A stretch of 64,000 nt of DNA from Ustulina deusta (lineage: Eukaryota; Ascomycota; Sordariomycetes; Xylariales; Xylariaceae): NCBI GenBank assembly GCA_023159155.1, contig JAJNNX010000008.1, positions 248,001 to 312,000 on the forward strand, written 5' to 3'. The first letter of the stretch is position 1, and each line of letters starts with the position of its first letter. The notes beneath the pieces are model-generated. The model ran no database searches and had not been told where the DNA came from. It saw nothing but the letters and a program-made list of their open reading frames with translations. A program made the translations under genes and the position numbers. This document shows, piece by piece, positions 11,661 through 27,076 of this stretch.

Positions 11661-14600
11661 CTTCGGCGCAAGAGCCTAGTAATATTGTTGAAGATAGGTA
11701 TGAGTAATTAGAGGGCGCGAACGGGGGGTGGGAAGAATAGTACTGTTACTCTCGCAGATGGAGGCGTTGGGTATGGGAAAGGTTAAAGCTGTCGCATTGT
11801 TCGGCCTAGCCACTCGGTACGTCCTGTTCAGCAAAGTCCTGCGAGGTTCAGCCACATTTAAGCCACATTTCAGAACGGAGCCATACAGCCACGGAACCCC
11901 CTGAGCAATCAATCATGTGGGTCACGCACCAGCCACGCCCCACTTCAGAGCATCTACCTATTTAAGCTACCAAATTTTTTCACTTCGTCGGCTCTCTTCC
12001 CTCTTCTTCAACCACCGACCTGTGCCCGGTCGTCCTCTGTTCGCACCGCGAATTCAGAGTTGATGGTCGAGGCAGCTCGATTTCTTATGGAATCATCCTT
12101 CTCATCGTGATGTCAGTCCAAATCACAGGTCGCAGAGTAACCAATTCAGTGAACCTGAGCTCGCCGTAAGGCTGAGCTCGGTACTCTGGATCTGGAGACC
12201 GTATATTCCAAAACCACAGCCGAGATCTCTGATTTATGAGGTGGGGGAAAACCATACGATGTCTACATCTATATATTATGCCCGGTTTGTTTTTGTCGCT
12301 TTTGAAGACATTGCTTTCTCACGTGAATTGACGCTCTGTCTGTGTGTCTCGGCAGATGCAAATCAAGCAACCAAAATGAGTCGCCCTGATCGGATCGTCA
12401 CCATAGATCAGGCGTCTGCTTCTACCTGCTACGTAAGTTCTAAAATCAGCAAGCTTTGCATGTGCTGTTAAGAGGCCGTGTGCGACAGATACTTCTCGTC
12501 CCATTGCCATTGACGGATATTTTGGCCTGTAGAAGTCAGTATGGCAAGTGGTACTATCACGCCGCCGAATAACGGTCTGTCTACTAGGCATCAAACCGTA
12601 CTTGATTTTCCGAGATGTCAGTATTACCGTTCAGCTCAAAACCCCTTCCTTTTTTTTCTCTTGCTTTCTTTTGATGCTCCTTGGCCCGGCTCGGTTTATC
12701 GAACAGCTCACAGCTCTAGCAGCCAACGTAGTTGGATTTACAGTGCGACCAGGCCAATTGTCATGCGGTCAGCCAATTGCGTATTGGATATGAGGACCTA
12801 GAAAAGCACAAAAATCCACTCCAGATACACGCCTGTAATGATGGTGGTATTCATGCGGGCCGTCAGATTTGGGACGGATCGAGCCGCGGGGGCCAACTAT
12901 GCCGGTGGCATACCGGCCTATCCATATAGGTTTATGTACCTACGTGTATGTTCATTTGGCATGCACCCAGCCACAAAGCTCATGGGGAATGGCCTTACAA
13001 AGTACCAAAGCCTGCCCGGCAGGTGATTTTCAACGTTCCTCTACTATCCAACAGCTAAGTAGGTCATGGCGGCAACTTTAACATGAGACGAAGTATGTTT
13101 TTCTCCGCTGAAGGACGAGAGTTGCAGTACTAAAGTGTCATCCTCCATTTGCCCATGAATCGAGCTCGAGAACGCGACAAGGATCATATCGGAGATTGTA
13201 CCGATTGGCTCTATCCGCCGAGGAAGGCATTAACCACGATGTTCGGCTCTGCATGGCATTATGCATGCTATACCTAGTGTCCCGAGGTGCATTTAGGCCG
13301 AGGTGGCGGGGTAAACAGTGTTAGTAGCACCGAAGCGATCTTGGTAGACGGTTCTATGCCACGCCAGGAAATTTGCACCGGCGGCCGGGACACCCACGAC
13401 GGCTACTCCAAAGACGGCCCGAACAGCGGGGGCTGATCGGCCAGAGGTTATTTACTATCATTTCATTGGGCATCAAGTTTGGGGTCGTCGTCTACTATTC
13501 CTCTCCCGTCTCGTTTACCACTTCATAGTCTATTCCGAGCATACTATTACTAGATCAGGGATGATAACTGCTTGGCTGGACTAGTTGTGAACTGAGCCAT
13601 CCGTATCCTATCCGCCGATGTGCGGATCTAGAAGCCAACGACCGAAAAAAATCTCATCCCCTCCTCTTCCAGCTAACTAGATCGCCAACTCTAGCCGTTG
13701 GTGATTGGGAAAATAGTCATCATAAGATACAGACCAAGCGTTCAATAGTTCTGATTTGTCAACTATGGATTGGTTGAAGTTCAGAGAGAAAGAGAATTCC
13801 GTCTGACTCGCTGCTTGTCACAAAAAAAGAAGTAGCTTGTATATAGGTTAGTGATATTTTAGAGAGAGTTGCAGCCTTGCACAACAATAAAGTTTATAAC
13901 TTCTACACATGGTTTGATTGCTGCTTTCTGACATTGGCATCATTGATGCTCGTATTTAGCTTCACCTTACGCTCTTCACGTGTCTATTCCGACACAAGTC
14001 CTAGTCAATTATCGCAATCTGGAATCATTGTGTATCAAATTCTGATGGCATTGTTCGACTCCCTCTAAGGGCACATATTAACACCTCTTAGTGTACCCTC
14101 ATGTCGGTATTATTAATATATATTGGGAAAGGTAGCATGTTGTTTTGCATGTTGGATACTAAAATTTATGCAGAGTTTTATCTGTGGCGCGTTTCCATAG
14201 GATTTTACGATGAGCGTTTCAAACCCACAATGCAGAGTATTGGAATAGGCCCAGTGCTTTCGATTTTTTTTGATCTATCATGTCATCGAGCATGATTTAA
14301 CAATACATAGTAAATAGAATCCGCAAAGCCTAAGTCTGTGCGAAGTCGGCCCGACCCAAAAGTATGCAAATCATTTCTCTTTAGCTACACTGGAGAATGT
14401 GGATGTCATAAGAAAGAATGCTATAGACTCCGGTTCAAGGGCATACAAACCAATTCCCTTCTTTTTTTTTTCTCCTCTCCTGAGAAAGTGACTATTATCG
14501 TCGTATATTGTCATCCTAGCCGATTTGGAGTTGTCTCAGCATTGATCAAAGTGCATGTTCGACTCAGCCCTCATCTTTTAGGGGAACTAGGCATCAATTC

Positions 14601-15541
14601 CGTGAAATCGATAGTTAAATAATCGTCGTTCTTCTGAACACTGATTATGTCGATGACAAAATTACTCTGCGATCGCTAAACTCATTATATTATACGCTAT
14701 TGTCACGCATATGGCTGATAAGTCTAAGAACTGCAGAGGAAAATCGTAACCCAATCGATTGTTCTGACTAAACACTATCTATTACCCCAATAGTTTCGAA
14801 TTGTATTCTCAACAACAGTTTCGCTCCAACTCTTGAGTCTTTGAGGAGTTAACTTAGTTACTTCAGGAAGAGGCAACTTAAGGACGCGAGTCTGTTAACG
14901 AATTAAGCTTACTAGCGCTACAGTATTTGATATTGTCTTCATCCGAAATATTATCGGTCGGCCATAAAGAGGATATTAGTCTAGGCATCTCAACCCCGGA
15001 CTGTCTAGCCTAGAATACAACTATGTAGCGTAACCCCCGCACACTGCCCCCGCACCATGCCAGAACGGCCGCTCACCGACCCGAACCTAACCCAAGGCCG
15101 ATGCAACTCTCCCCGGATTCCATTTCCTAGGTTAGAGTAATGCCATATGCAGCCCTCACATCTAAGCGAGCACCTCGCGGCGGGCCGATTCAGGGACCTT
15201 TGTGTATATATGGATAGACCTATATACCAGGTTCTAGTCCAGAGGCAAACGCTGACATCAGACAACAACAGCAACATCATCATCATTAAGCGACCGTTGT
15301 CCGAACGTTCATTTTCATCGGCACTGGGCATCCAGAATCGGGTTAACCTTGGGTCGGGGCAACATCGTGTAAAATCGCGCCGCAGCGCAAGCCCGGACCC
15401 TAGCCGCTAGAATCGGCCCTTTCTTTGGCCAGCTTTCCAACACACGGCCGCCTTACCCGCGGCCCCTCGTCAGGCCTCCTCCCCAGGCCGCCAAGTGGAT
15501 TTTCACGATGCGCTCCCCCGACTTCGAGGAGAATAGGTAGG
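11661..15541. other. Gene-poor stretch of about 3.9 kb
   Basis: The left end is the 5' flank of the SART1-family gene. The rest holds only short frames with no supportable product. Sequence around 13.7-14.9 kb is AT-richer than its surroundings. Confidence 0.5.
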
Positions 15542-15549
15542 TATATAAG
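15542..15549 (+). promoter_or_regulatory. TATA box of the glucoamylase gene
   Basis: TATATAAG lies 82 nt upstream of the chosen glucoamylase start. An in-frame ATG at 15555 falls only six bases after it, too close to lie in the mRNA, which supports the start at 15624. Confidence 0.55.
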
Positions 15550-15623
15550 CCGAGATGGAAGTTATTCAGAATGGCACTTCGACGCTCTTCCCAGTCAGCG
15601 GCAGTCAATTCATACAGCCCATC

Positions 15624-17952
<2,329 letters not shown>

Positions 17953-18218
17953 GGAATGAGCAAAATGCTATCTATAAAGTGTCTCAGGCTATCTGCATGA
18001 TATTTGGGACATCCGGGGACATAATGAGTTGGAATAGGAACTGGTGCATGATGATGGGCGCCGGAGATGCAAAAGTCAGATCACTATCTATCTACTTGAC
18101 TCTATCATATCCATGATGTATAGGACAGCGCGCCCCTAACGACTCTATGTAGTAATGAATAAGTTTAATTTGGACCTTTCTTGAATTTTTTTTTTTCCTT
18201 TTGTCTTCTCGTGGGTTT

Positions 18219-19416
18219 TCACCGCTTCCCCGTAATCTCCTCCAACTTCCGCATGATTGTCTCGACAGCCCAGTCAAACGTAATCTGCATATCAATATCG
18301 AGTTGGATACCGCTCTCTCCTCCCCCGCCGCTCTCGGTCCCACGACCGACGACCTCAGGGCGGGCCAAGATGTCCTTTTGTCGAAGGACGTCCCCGCTCA
18401 GCCTCTTCTCCACATCCCCGTCCTCGAAGAGCCAGGCGTGCGACTCCGCGTAGTTCGGCCAGACGATCTTGTCCACGTAGCCCGGGGGGTCGGCCCAGAA
18501 GCCCTCGAGGGTGACGTAGCCGTCGCGGGCCTCGCGGCGCGCCGTGGCTTTCTGCCGGCTCACGGTGAGGAAGAACTTGATGTCGAGGAGCTCGTCTGTG
18601 ATGCGGCGCAGTGGCTGGTCGGGCCCAAAGAGGAGGAAGCCATCCATGACGCAGAGCCGTAAGCCTGCTGGTGAGGAAGATGCCGAGAAGATGGCATGGC
18701 CTGGTTGCCCCGGCGCTAGCCACGCTTCCACGCGGGATTTCGCGGCGCTTATCGCGGACTCTGGGACCGGGGATTTCCCGACCGTGTTTTGGTCTTCTAT
18801 GGAATTGACAAAGGGCTGCGCGCAAAGGTTAGTGGCGGATTCCTAAGGGGACTCAGTCTTTCACGGTTATGAGTTTTTTTTTTTTCTCTTTTGGCCATTA
18901 TCGTCCCTTTTCATTCATATGGTAAAGTAACATCGCGCGTAGCTCGCAAACTCCATACCAGCCGAACGTGGGAGATCAATTCTCTTTCATATGAGAGAGA
19001 GAGACAAATTGCCGGAACTTCAATGCGGTCGTGATGAGCCATCAACGGAACAAATGAGAATCAACTCACAGGAAACGTGCCCTCGGCGCGTATATGTTCT
19101 AGCGCCCGCGCCATGTCGTCGAAGTTAAGGGATTCGGCACAGTCCCAATCGACAAGACCATCCTTGGAGGGGATTCTACTCGGCGAGTCAGCGTCTGAAC
19201 CGGCTGATCATCAATCTGAGCTCATCATTTCGTCCGTTTGAGTTCGTATTGAGAGCTACCCCGAACTCACTCATTATCGGGCCGGTAGAAGTCATCTTCG
19301 TGCAAGATAAATGTATGTGGAAAGACGTCGCGCAACAGTCGGGCGAGTGTCGTCTTGCCGCTTGACGAAGCCCCGCTGATCCCCACGACCACCGCCCTAC
19401 GGCTGGTCTCCGTCAT
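18219..19416 (-). CDS. NRK1: Nicotinamide riboside kinase
   Basis: Phosphorylates nicotinamide riboside to NMN in the NAD salvage pathway; cytosolic. Minus-strand exons are 19271-19416, 19070-19175 and 18219-18815, giving 282 aa. Introns are 19176-19270 and 18816-19069 (254 nt, long for this window). The P-loop VGISGASSSGKTTLA (about residue 10) is followed by HEDDFYRPDNE, IPSKDGLVDWDCAESL and the EDQNTVGKSP segment. The conserved C-terminal half contains VEAWLAPGQPGHAI, MDGFLLFG, ARREARDGYVTLEGFW and DKIVWPNYAESHAWLF. This order and spacing are those of the fungal Nrk1 family. The start at 19416 was chosen because the upstream frame adds a hydrophobic stretch (MVSILCYILIIFFL) not expected in this enzyme. 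Confidence 0.92.
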
Positions 19417-19972
19417 TAGAGAGGGAATTAGAGAGGGATTCTGCGACGGCGAGTTGAGGAAAAATATGATCAGGATGTAGCAGAGAATCGACACCAAAAT
19501 GAAAGGTAAAATGGAATTCCCGTCAGACTAACAGCTTTGTTGCGAAAAGTGAGGAGGAGGGCGGGATTTCGTACTGGTCGAGGGGTTCAAGATGAGAAAA
19601 GCGGGCCTGGCTGATAGAACTCACACTAGCAGCCGACTGGTCTTGAATCGACTACAGTAGCACATCCGTAGACGCTCACAACATTGTATGACGCTCATGC
19701 CTAGGCAGTTTTAACAAATTTTGATTTACAATTTTGAGATTTGAGGACTTTGTTTTCTCTTAAATCATAGCTTCATAAGTATAATGAGATACAGCGCCTT
19801 TCCCGCTAATTGGAAAGTGCCACAGTAGATGACTAAAGGCGCCAGCTTTGACCCAGACCATTGAAGACGCCGTGAAGAGCGGGAATTATTCAGACTTCAA
19901 AAAGTCGGGGTGGGGGAAAGGGGGAGGGGGGGATAAAAAGATAAAAAATAAACCATAGCTGCAATCAGACTC
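19417..19972. other. Intergenic between two minus-strand kinase genes
   Basis: Holds the 5' flank of the nicotinamide riboside kinase gene and the 3' flank of the fructosamine-kinase-family gene. A G-rich run lies near 19910-19932. No further gene. Confidence 0.6.
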
Positions 19973-21083
19973 CTATCCATACTTCGAATGAAGCTTCTTC
20001 ATGATTGACATGGCTCCAGTCCTATAACTCCCACCAAACAGCGCCCAGTGGTTTAAATGATGGTATCTAGAGCATGAAGGTCAGCAGCAAGCCATCAAAC
20101 TTTCTCAAGTGCCGGATAAGAAGCACGTACAACTCATACAGGGCGACGCGATCCTCCCATTCTTCTTTGGGCTCGGCTTTTGGGACCAGACTCTCGTACT
20201 CTTTCCAAAAGCGAGACCCAAAGCCGCCAAACATGCGCATTATGCCAAGCTCGTATTCAGAATGCCCATAGACGCACGAGGGGTCGAAGACGACCTCTTC
20301 CACGCCCCCTTTGCCCGCGATCCGTCCGCGCCCATGGTTCCCACTCCATAAGTCTCCGTGGACGACAACCGGCCGCACACCCTTCAGATGGTCGTCCCCA
20401 AGCAGTCGGGGGACTATTACGTCGGCGGTCGTCTCCACGGCCTTGGAAAGCTCTGCATCGGCGCCGTTCTTCCTGATGCCGTCGCCGAGAATGGCACGTA
20501 ATCGATTGTTCGCGTAAAAGTCGGCCCACGACGACTTCCAGCCATTTTGCTGAGGCGATGACCCGCAGCACGTTGTCACGGGAAACCCGTACATGGGCTT
20601 GTCGAAGCCTTCGGGGTTCGGCGCCGGCGTGGTGTGCAGGCGGGCTAGTTTCTGGGCCAGCGACTCGCCTGAACCGCCCGGCGCTGACGAGTTGAGGTTT
20701 AGGAAGTCGGTGGCCATGAAATATTTACCCTGGCTATCCCTGAAGGCGCCGTGGGCGTAAGATCTAGGACACAAGCCCGGCACGACCTTGTGTATCGCGT
20801 TCAGAGATTCGTGCTCGCCTATCGCATGGGTAAGTAGCTATGCGTAGAATAAGATATGGCACCGAGGAAAACTGATTCGGTTTCAACGAGTCTCACCTCG
20901 GAACATTAATGCGGCGTGGTCCCCGGTCCCAGTCTTCACGAAATAGTTCACGTTTTTACCATTGACGGTGGAGCTCAACTTGAATGTCGACGTGAAACCT
21001 GACCCTCCATGCGAGGTGATTCTAGCCGTGTTCGGGTCAAGGCCTAACGCCTCGATGATTGCAGGGTCTACATTAGAAGACAT
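19973..21083 (-). CDS. Fructosamine/ketosamine-3-kinase family protein
   Basis: Members phosphorylate ketosamines on glycated proteins so that the sugar falls off (protein deglycation). Minus-strand exons are 20897-21083, 20131-20818 and 19973-20066; total 322 aa, phases consistent. The last donor GTACGT and acceptor TCTAG join ...YEL to YHHLNHWALFGG, which is the usual C-terminus. Landmarks are a Gly-rich loop HGGSGFTSTFK, an ATP-site Lys in YFVKTG, the loop VVVHGDLWSGNHG (catalytic Asp) and the metal-binding FDPSCVYGHSEYELG followed by MRMFGGF. The family is firm; the precise physiological substrate is inferred from family knowledge only. Confidence 0.9.
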
Positions 21084-21676
21084 TTGAAATAACGTGTCAA
21101 ATGTATATCGCTTTCGTTCCAGGCACGTTTATAGCTCATATGCTGTTGTGAGAGCGGCGATTTCGCTGTGAATTAGCAGCAACGGGATCTGACGTCACCT
21201 GTAATTATACTTATTAAGGAGCGTGGGGAGAACGACAGCACCCTACGTCTCCTGTACGCAAGGCAACCTGACTTCTTCGATATTATTTTCTCTCCGGAAT
21301 TGGGAGCTGGCGAAATGAAAATGCGCAGCAGTAATCAAACTCTATCAATGAGATGCGGAGATCCTGACTGTATGGCAAACAGGTAAGCGGTCAGCAAGGG
21401 TAAACGAATCCCTGTAAATAAATGCCTAACCTAGCTATTGGTAGCTAGATAGAGTGCGATAATAAGGTGGTAGTAGTTCTAGAAATCCGCCCCATATTTT
21501 TCCATGCTGTCGGATTTCAGCTGTTCAGTTCAGCTTGTTCAGCAGTCAAATCAAGAGCAACCCCAGCCTAACTCCATCCCATATCATACATCTCATTATC
21601 ATTCTTCATACTCTATTGAGAGCACTCATGTTGTCTACAATCGTATAGCCCGACTCCGTTCCTCTAAGAATTGCTC
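21084..21676. other. Intergenic
   Basis: 5' flank of the fructosamine-kinase-family gene and unassigned sequence. No supportable gene. Confidence 0.6.
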
Positions 21677-21997
21677 TCAAGACTCGAACGGCTTGTCCAG
21701 GTAGTAGCTGTGCGGAGAGGTACTAAATCTGATGCCACGCTCTCCCGACTTCCCAACAGTTGGAATTTCTTTGAGGTAATTTGGGGTGTGGGATATTGCC
21801 TCCCAGCCTGCCAAGTCAGTTAATATGGATGTCCCTGCTTGGGATTTTGAAAAATAGTGTAGGTAACTCACAGCGGAGGCGTGCCCCGTCCCGTTAAAGC
21901 AGGATGCACACGGACAAATGGAAGGACCTGGAAATGCGTTGTTCCTGGGCGCGTCGAGCTGGGCACGCCACCACTCGCGGAATCCGGAACCTGGCAT
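21677..21997 (-). CDS. Small hypothetical protein, structure uncertain
   Basis: Not recognised. The frame from an ATG at 21997 encodes MPGSGFREWWRAQLDAPRNN and then a Cys-rich patch, CPCASC. A textbook intron signal (GTGAGT at 21871 going down, TAACTGAC branch, GGCAG acceptor at 21808-21810) lies inside the frame, but a join there changes the downstream frame. Using a GAG acceptor 8 nt further keeps the frame and gives an 83-residue product ending SYYLDKPFES; reading straight through gives 106 residues. The splice choice cannot be settled by eye. Confidence 0.3.
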   Translation of the reverse strand: MPGSGFREWWRAQLDAPRNNAFPGPSICPCASCFNGTGHASAVSYLHYFSKSQAGTSILTDLAGWEAISHTPNYLKEIPTVGKSGERGIRFSTSPHSYYLDKPFES

Positions 21998-24813
21998 CTT
22001 GGAAATAGTATCAACGGTGGCGAGGCGATCTTTCTTCGACAGATGATCAGATTTCTTTGCTCGGTTCGATGTTGCTGGCCGCGATGGATGCGCTCGACAG
22101 GAATAAAGATAGGTCCAGGTCTCCTTGCCGTCTAGTAGGTAGGCAAGCTTGTGAAGTGAAGAGTCGATGTTATATATGGAATAATATCAATAAATTACGA
22201 CAACCAACACGAAGAACAAAACAACTATCTCAGACAAACCAAACACTTCGACAATGTGCCCATGGGGGGGATCACTACATTTTATACACGCAACCATGTT
22301 CAGCTCCCAAGTAGTCCAGACTAATGCTAGCCGCCTGACCGGAGCCTACCTTAAATAAGACGGACAATCATCACGAAGCCGCCAAGGCCGACCTTTTCTT
22401 TCTTCCTACGAAGCCTTGGGACATATCGTAGCTAGCTCATAGTAGTACTGGTTTAGACATACCTGGCAATCCTCAAGCAGCTAAGTTTCTCGATGCAACG
22501 CTACTTCCGAGAAGGTCCCGGGAAATTCCTGGGCTACCGCCTACAGCTGCACAATTGGCGTCGTTATGGGTATCTGAATGAGCGCATATGTTCTTCTATG
22601 ACAAGTGCCCATCAAAGTATCAAGAGGTCATTTTTTAATGCCCAGATGCAAAATTGCACATCATACGAGCGTGACACTTTAACCCCCAACCTAGCTAGGT
22701 AGCTACAAGTACACCATCAACAGACGGCGAGGTACATCATGCATACATGACAGCGCTGCAGCACAATTGTGGGTAATGATCTTGGTGTCGCTCTCGATGC
22801 CGGGGGCTACTATCCTACACTTGCCGGACCCTGCCGGCCCCCACACTGACACCTACCATACTTGAATTCCATGAAGAATGAAGTGCCTGACCTGGGTTTG
22901 CCTCCTACACCTCAAGGGCTGAGCGTCGAGTAAAGTGCGGCGGTGTATATTCGGATCGGTCTGTATGATGCCATTGGTTGCTACCTCGTATGTCATTGCA
23001 CTCCTCTTCGTGCGATACGTTCCGGTGAGCAGACTCCATGTATCCTCCTCGACCAGATGGCACATCTTACGAGCAGGCCCGTACTTCTTAGCCTGCCTAT
23101 ACATGTACCTAAAAGGTGAGCGTTCTATATCAAGAAAGACCTATCTAGATAACTGGCTTTTTTTTTCTTTAATTTTTCTCTTTCTTTTATTTTGAACGTT
23201 ACACTATCACGTTTACTGGTCGCGATTCGGCAATAACTTCAGGGCCTTGTGAGGCAAATACTTGGCTGGGCTTCGGCTTTCGGCTTCTTTGACTGCTCGA
23301 TACGCCTTCTTGCAGCTCGTCCGCGCAACCGTTGTTCTACCGGTAGCACAGTGTCTGTGGGGTGAGCCGAGAGAGCCTGTCGCAAGGCTGAGTTGGATTC
23401 GTCAAACCCCCAACTCGACATAGGACCCAGCGGTGTAGTGGTGTTGCAAAGGACAGTCGCATTAGACCCCGCGACACGACGATACCTTCATTCATTCTTC
23501 TCAAGCAGTGTAGACAACATTTCACCCCCACTTCTCCCCCCGTCGATCACAGCGATAGCCTGTGATTGGTGTGACCAGAGCCGAGAACTCAATGCAGGCT
23601 GGGCATTAAGTATCACTAGGCGGCTCTATAAATGGATAGCCTGCTGTTGCTCATAATCGACCTATCTTGCCATTTGGGGGCTCAATTGACAAGTCATTAT
23701 CGCGTATAGGCGTCTAGAACTCGGCCCCAATACCTTTCGGCGTAGTCATCATGCGCTACCCCGAGCTACTCGTAAACCGGTATGGACCCCTTTTGCGCTA
23801 TCAAACGTCTGTATAATATGATACTCATAATTGGTGATTTCTAGAATAATGTCAGGTGTCAAGCTGATGACGGTTTCTCACCCCATTCAATATCACTGCA
23901 GACCCAGTGTAGCGTTGGAGAACGCAGTTTTTTTATTGCGCGAAGCAAACATAACCTATATGTACGCCTGAGAGTATAGACAACACAAATCTCTCGGGAA
24001 TTTGTTCAGTTGACAAAGATGTAGTAGTGTCAATGAACCAACAGGTAAGTCAGATGTATGGGGTTGGTGATACCAGCAGTTCACAAAGGCCAATGGCAAG
24101 TGTTGGTGTGTTGCAGCCTAGTTGGCTTCTTCGACATTGTGTGAAGAAGCGGGCTGGCCTGTCTTCTCTGGACACGGACGGGCATGCACTCGGATAAGTG
24201 CGGGAATCAAGACGAAATGCATTTTGCGGGCATGGTCAGGCGTCTTTGAGATTTAGAATATCTCACTGGTTTGGTATTAAGATGAAGCGCATACGGTGTG
24301 GAGGCATTTCTGGGCATGAGGGGATTATCGAGCATGGGATCTTCTGTACCCTCGGAGGATAGTAGAGAGATTGTGCAACTATACGGGTTAGTAACGGCTT
24401 GAGGCTTAATCTTAGTGGACGAACGTTATAGGTAGTCCAAGTTTACCCTCGTCTTGGCGTCACCTCGCCGTAGAATAGGATGAGATCACATGGAGGATGG
24501 CCGGATGACAGATGCATTGATATTAGGAAATGCAATCCATTGAAACAGACTTAAAAGAGGAAATATCATGATAAAGGTATGATGCATGTATAACGAGAAA
24601 ACAGTTTCGTGCCCGGCCAGTCTGTCTATTTCATTAACCCCCCCTAATCTGAATGCACACGTCAGGCATTTGCTCCTGATGAAGTTAGTACAACGAAGCC
24701 AACCAGTGTCTACACCGTCCTTAAATACCCAGGGTGAATTCGACACCGACGTCGATGTCCCGAGCTGTAAAGCGACAACGTTAGTTGCTATTCACTTTTC
24801 AATGGCCGTCGCC
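21998..24813. other. Gene-poor stretch of about 2.8 kb
   Basis: No supportable gene. Several short frames occur on both strands (for example 22935-23195 and 23393-23656 plus) without family resemblance. The right end is the 3' flank of the succinyl-CoA ligase gene. Confidence 0.5.
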
Positions 24814-26281
24814 TTAGATACGATAATACTTGCCCATCTTTACCACCTTAGATAGTTGTACCGATTTCTCGGCAGCACTTTGCAGGTCGTCAATCGAGAA
24901 AATCTTCATCCCGGAGTTGTTGATCAGCTCGTGCGCCTGCTCCATGTTTGTTCCTTGGAGTCGGGCAATGATAGGAACCTTGAGGTTCAGGGTCTTGGCG
25001 GTGTTGATGAGACCATGGGCGATGGCATCGCATCGCACGATACCACCAAAGATGTTGACGAAGATGGCGGTTACCTTGGGATCGCTGGTAATGAGCTGGA
25101 AGGCCTCCTTGATGGCGGCAGGGGTAGCACCACCACCGACATCAAGGAAGTTGGCAGGCTGGCCACCGTTTAGCTTGATGATATCCATCGTGGCCATAGC
25201 AAGACCAGCACCGTTGACTAGGCAGCCAATGTCGCCATCCAGCTTGATGAAGTTCAGTCCCGATTCGGCGGCGCGTACCTCCTCAGGGTCCTCTTGGGTG
25301 GTGTCGCGCCATTGGAAGACATCCTTTTGTCGGTAGTCGGCGTTGTCGTCGAAACCAAATTTGGCATCCATGCATAGAACCTGGTGGTCAGAGGTCTCGG
25401 AGAGGGGGTTGATCTCGATTTGAGTAGCGTCCTTCTCGAGGAAGATCTGGTAGAGCTTCTGGATGGTGTCCTTGGCGTCTTCGATGCACTGCTCGCTGAA
25501 GCCAAGCTTAGTAGCAATATCCCGAGCGATCTCGTCAGTGACGCCTTTGTGAATATCGATATGTGTGGTATTGATGGCGGCGGGATTCTCCTTGGCGACC
25601 GACTCGATATCCATACCACCCTGGGAGGAGGAGACGATGACGGGACCTTGCGAGGCGCGGTCCATGAGGATGGCGAGGTAAAATTCACGGCGGGCAAACT
25701 TGCGCTCGCAAATGTAGACAGAGTTGCAGAGGCGGCCAGCCGCACCAGTCTGCTTGGTAATGAGCTTGTGACCGATCATCTGCTCGGCGAACATCCTGGC
25801 CTCGGTGGGCGAGTAAATGACGCGAACACCACCCTTCAAGCCGTTGTCGAAGGTACCCTTGCCACGGCCGCCAGCAAGGACCTGGGCCTTGATGACCATG
25901 TCTTCGCCCCCTATCTCCTTTGCGATCTTCTCGGCCTCGACGGCGCTTGTGGCGTTGGACCCCTGGGGAACTCCGACGCCATACTACAGTGACCTGTCAG
26001 AGGCACATGTTCTGTTCGAGGGGGGATGAGGATGTCTACCTGTCGCAGGAGGTCGGCCGAGCGAAATTCGTGGATGCTCAGGTGTCTCTGTTGCTGTGCA
26101 AGGCCGGGTATTCTGGACGAGGGAGCGAAAGCGTTCTGCAACAGGCGGTGAACAAAGTTAGACCACATGCCACAGTTGCCGCGTCGCCGTTGATTTAATA
26201 TAAGAAGCGCAAACGCGTTGAGCTCACCTTGGACGAACGCAGGGCAGAAGCGGCAGCCCGGCTACGCGCGAAGTTGAACAT
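24814..26281 (-). CDS. LSC2: Succinyl-CoA ligase beta subunit, mitochondrial
   Basis: TCA-cycle enzyme that makes ATP or GTP from succinyl-CoA, working with the alpha subunit in the mitochondrial matrix. Minus-strand exons are 26228-26281, 26040-26135 and 24814-25983; total 439 aa with phase 0 at both joins. The N-terminus (MFNFARSRAAASALRSS) is an Arg/Ala/Ser-rich mitochondrial presequence. The mature start is RHLSIHEFRSADLLRQYGVG. An ATP-grasp domain follows with the Gly-rich VLAGGRGKGTFDNGLKGGV, RKFARREFYLAI and the metal site IEINPLSE. The ligase domain has CLVNGAGLAMATMDII, FLDVGGGAT, NIFGGIVRCDAIA and the terminal GMKIFSIDDLQSAAEKSV. Length and order fit a normal, intact gene. Confidence 0.95.
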
Positions 26282-27076
26282 GATGACGGTGAATGGATGA
26301 AGAGAGCCACCGGCGACCGGACGAAGACAGAGATGGAGTGCCGTTGTCTCTTCTGCGGCAGAATACTATCTAGATAAGTAGCTGCTGGATGATGTGCGAC
26401 AGGGACGTGATAGCAGCTCAGAAAAAGGTTGTTCACATGGGTGTCATGCTACCTAGGTACTACACCAGCTGCCGCGGTTGTGCCACGCTGTACACCGGGA
26501 AACACAGTATAATCTCTATAGTTAATACTGTATTGCACTGTGTGTGGGTTGACACAAGGGCCTGCCCTCGTCACAAGTTGCTAATTCCACTAACTGCCTC
26601 TACCATCTCTATGAGCAATGTATACATAGCATACACAGCTTCTCTACACGTCATTGAAGGCCGTTCAAGTACCGAATGCCTGCGACTAAAGACAATGGAA
26701 AGCGGGGTTTATGGCGGTCTGTCCTATGTATCAATAATTTTCCCCAGATTGTATGTGCCAAATCACCCGTAGCCTCTTACTACTGCATGACCCTCTTCTC
26801 AAGTGCCTCGCCACCTAACCTAGAAAATATCTAGTGTAGGTAGCAAGCACAACTAATGGAGCGGGAACCTCGGATCATGCCCCTACCCCTGTAAGTTCGA
26901 ACAGGGTCCTTGCCCGAAACAACAACAGTCCACTTGGGAGGACTCGAGTTGGCCTGACGAACCCCTAATTCCAGGCAGCGACTTAAAATATAGAATAAGG
27001 TGAGGAGGCTCTTGGATAGTTCCGAATGTCTCAAGACTTCTTTGTTATGTAGACTTATAACTATCTTCTCGAAGTC
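26282..27076. other. Intergenic, divergent promoter region
   Basis: Lies between the 5' ends of the succinyl-CoA ligase gene (minus) and the P450 gene (plus). No other gene seen. Confidence 0.6.
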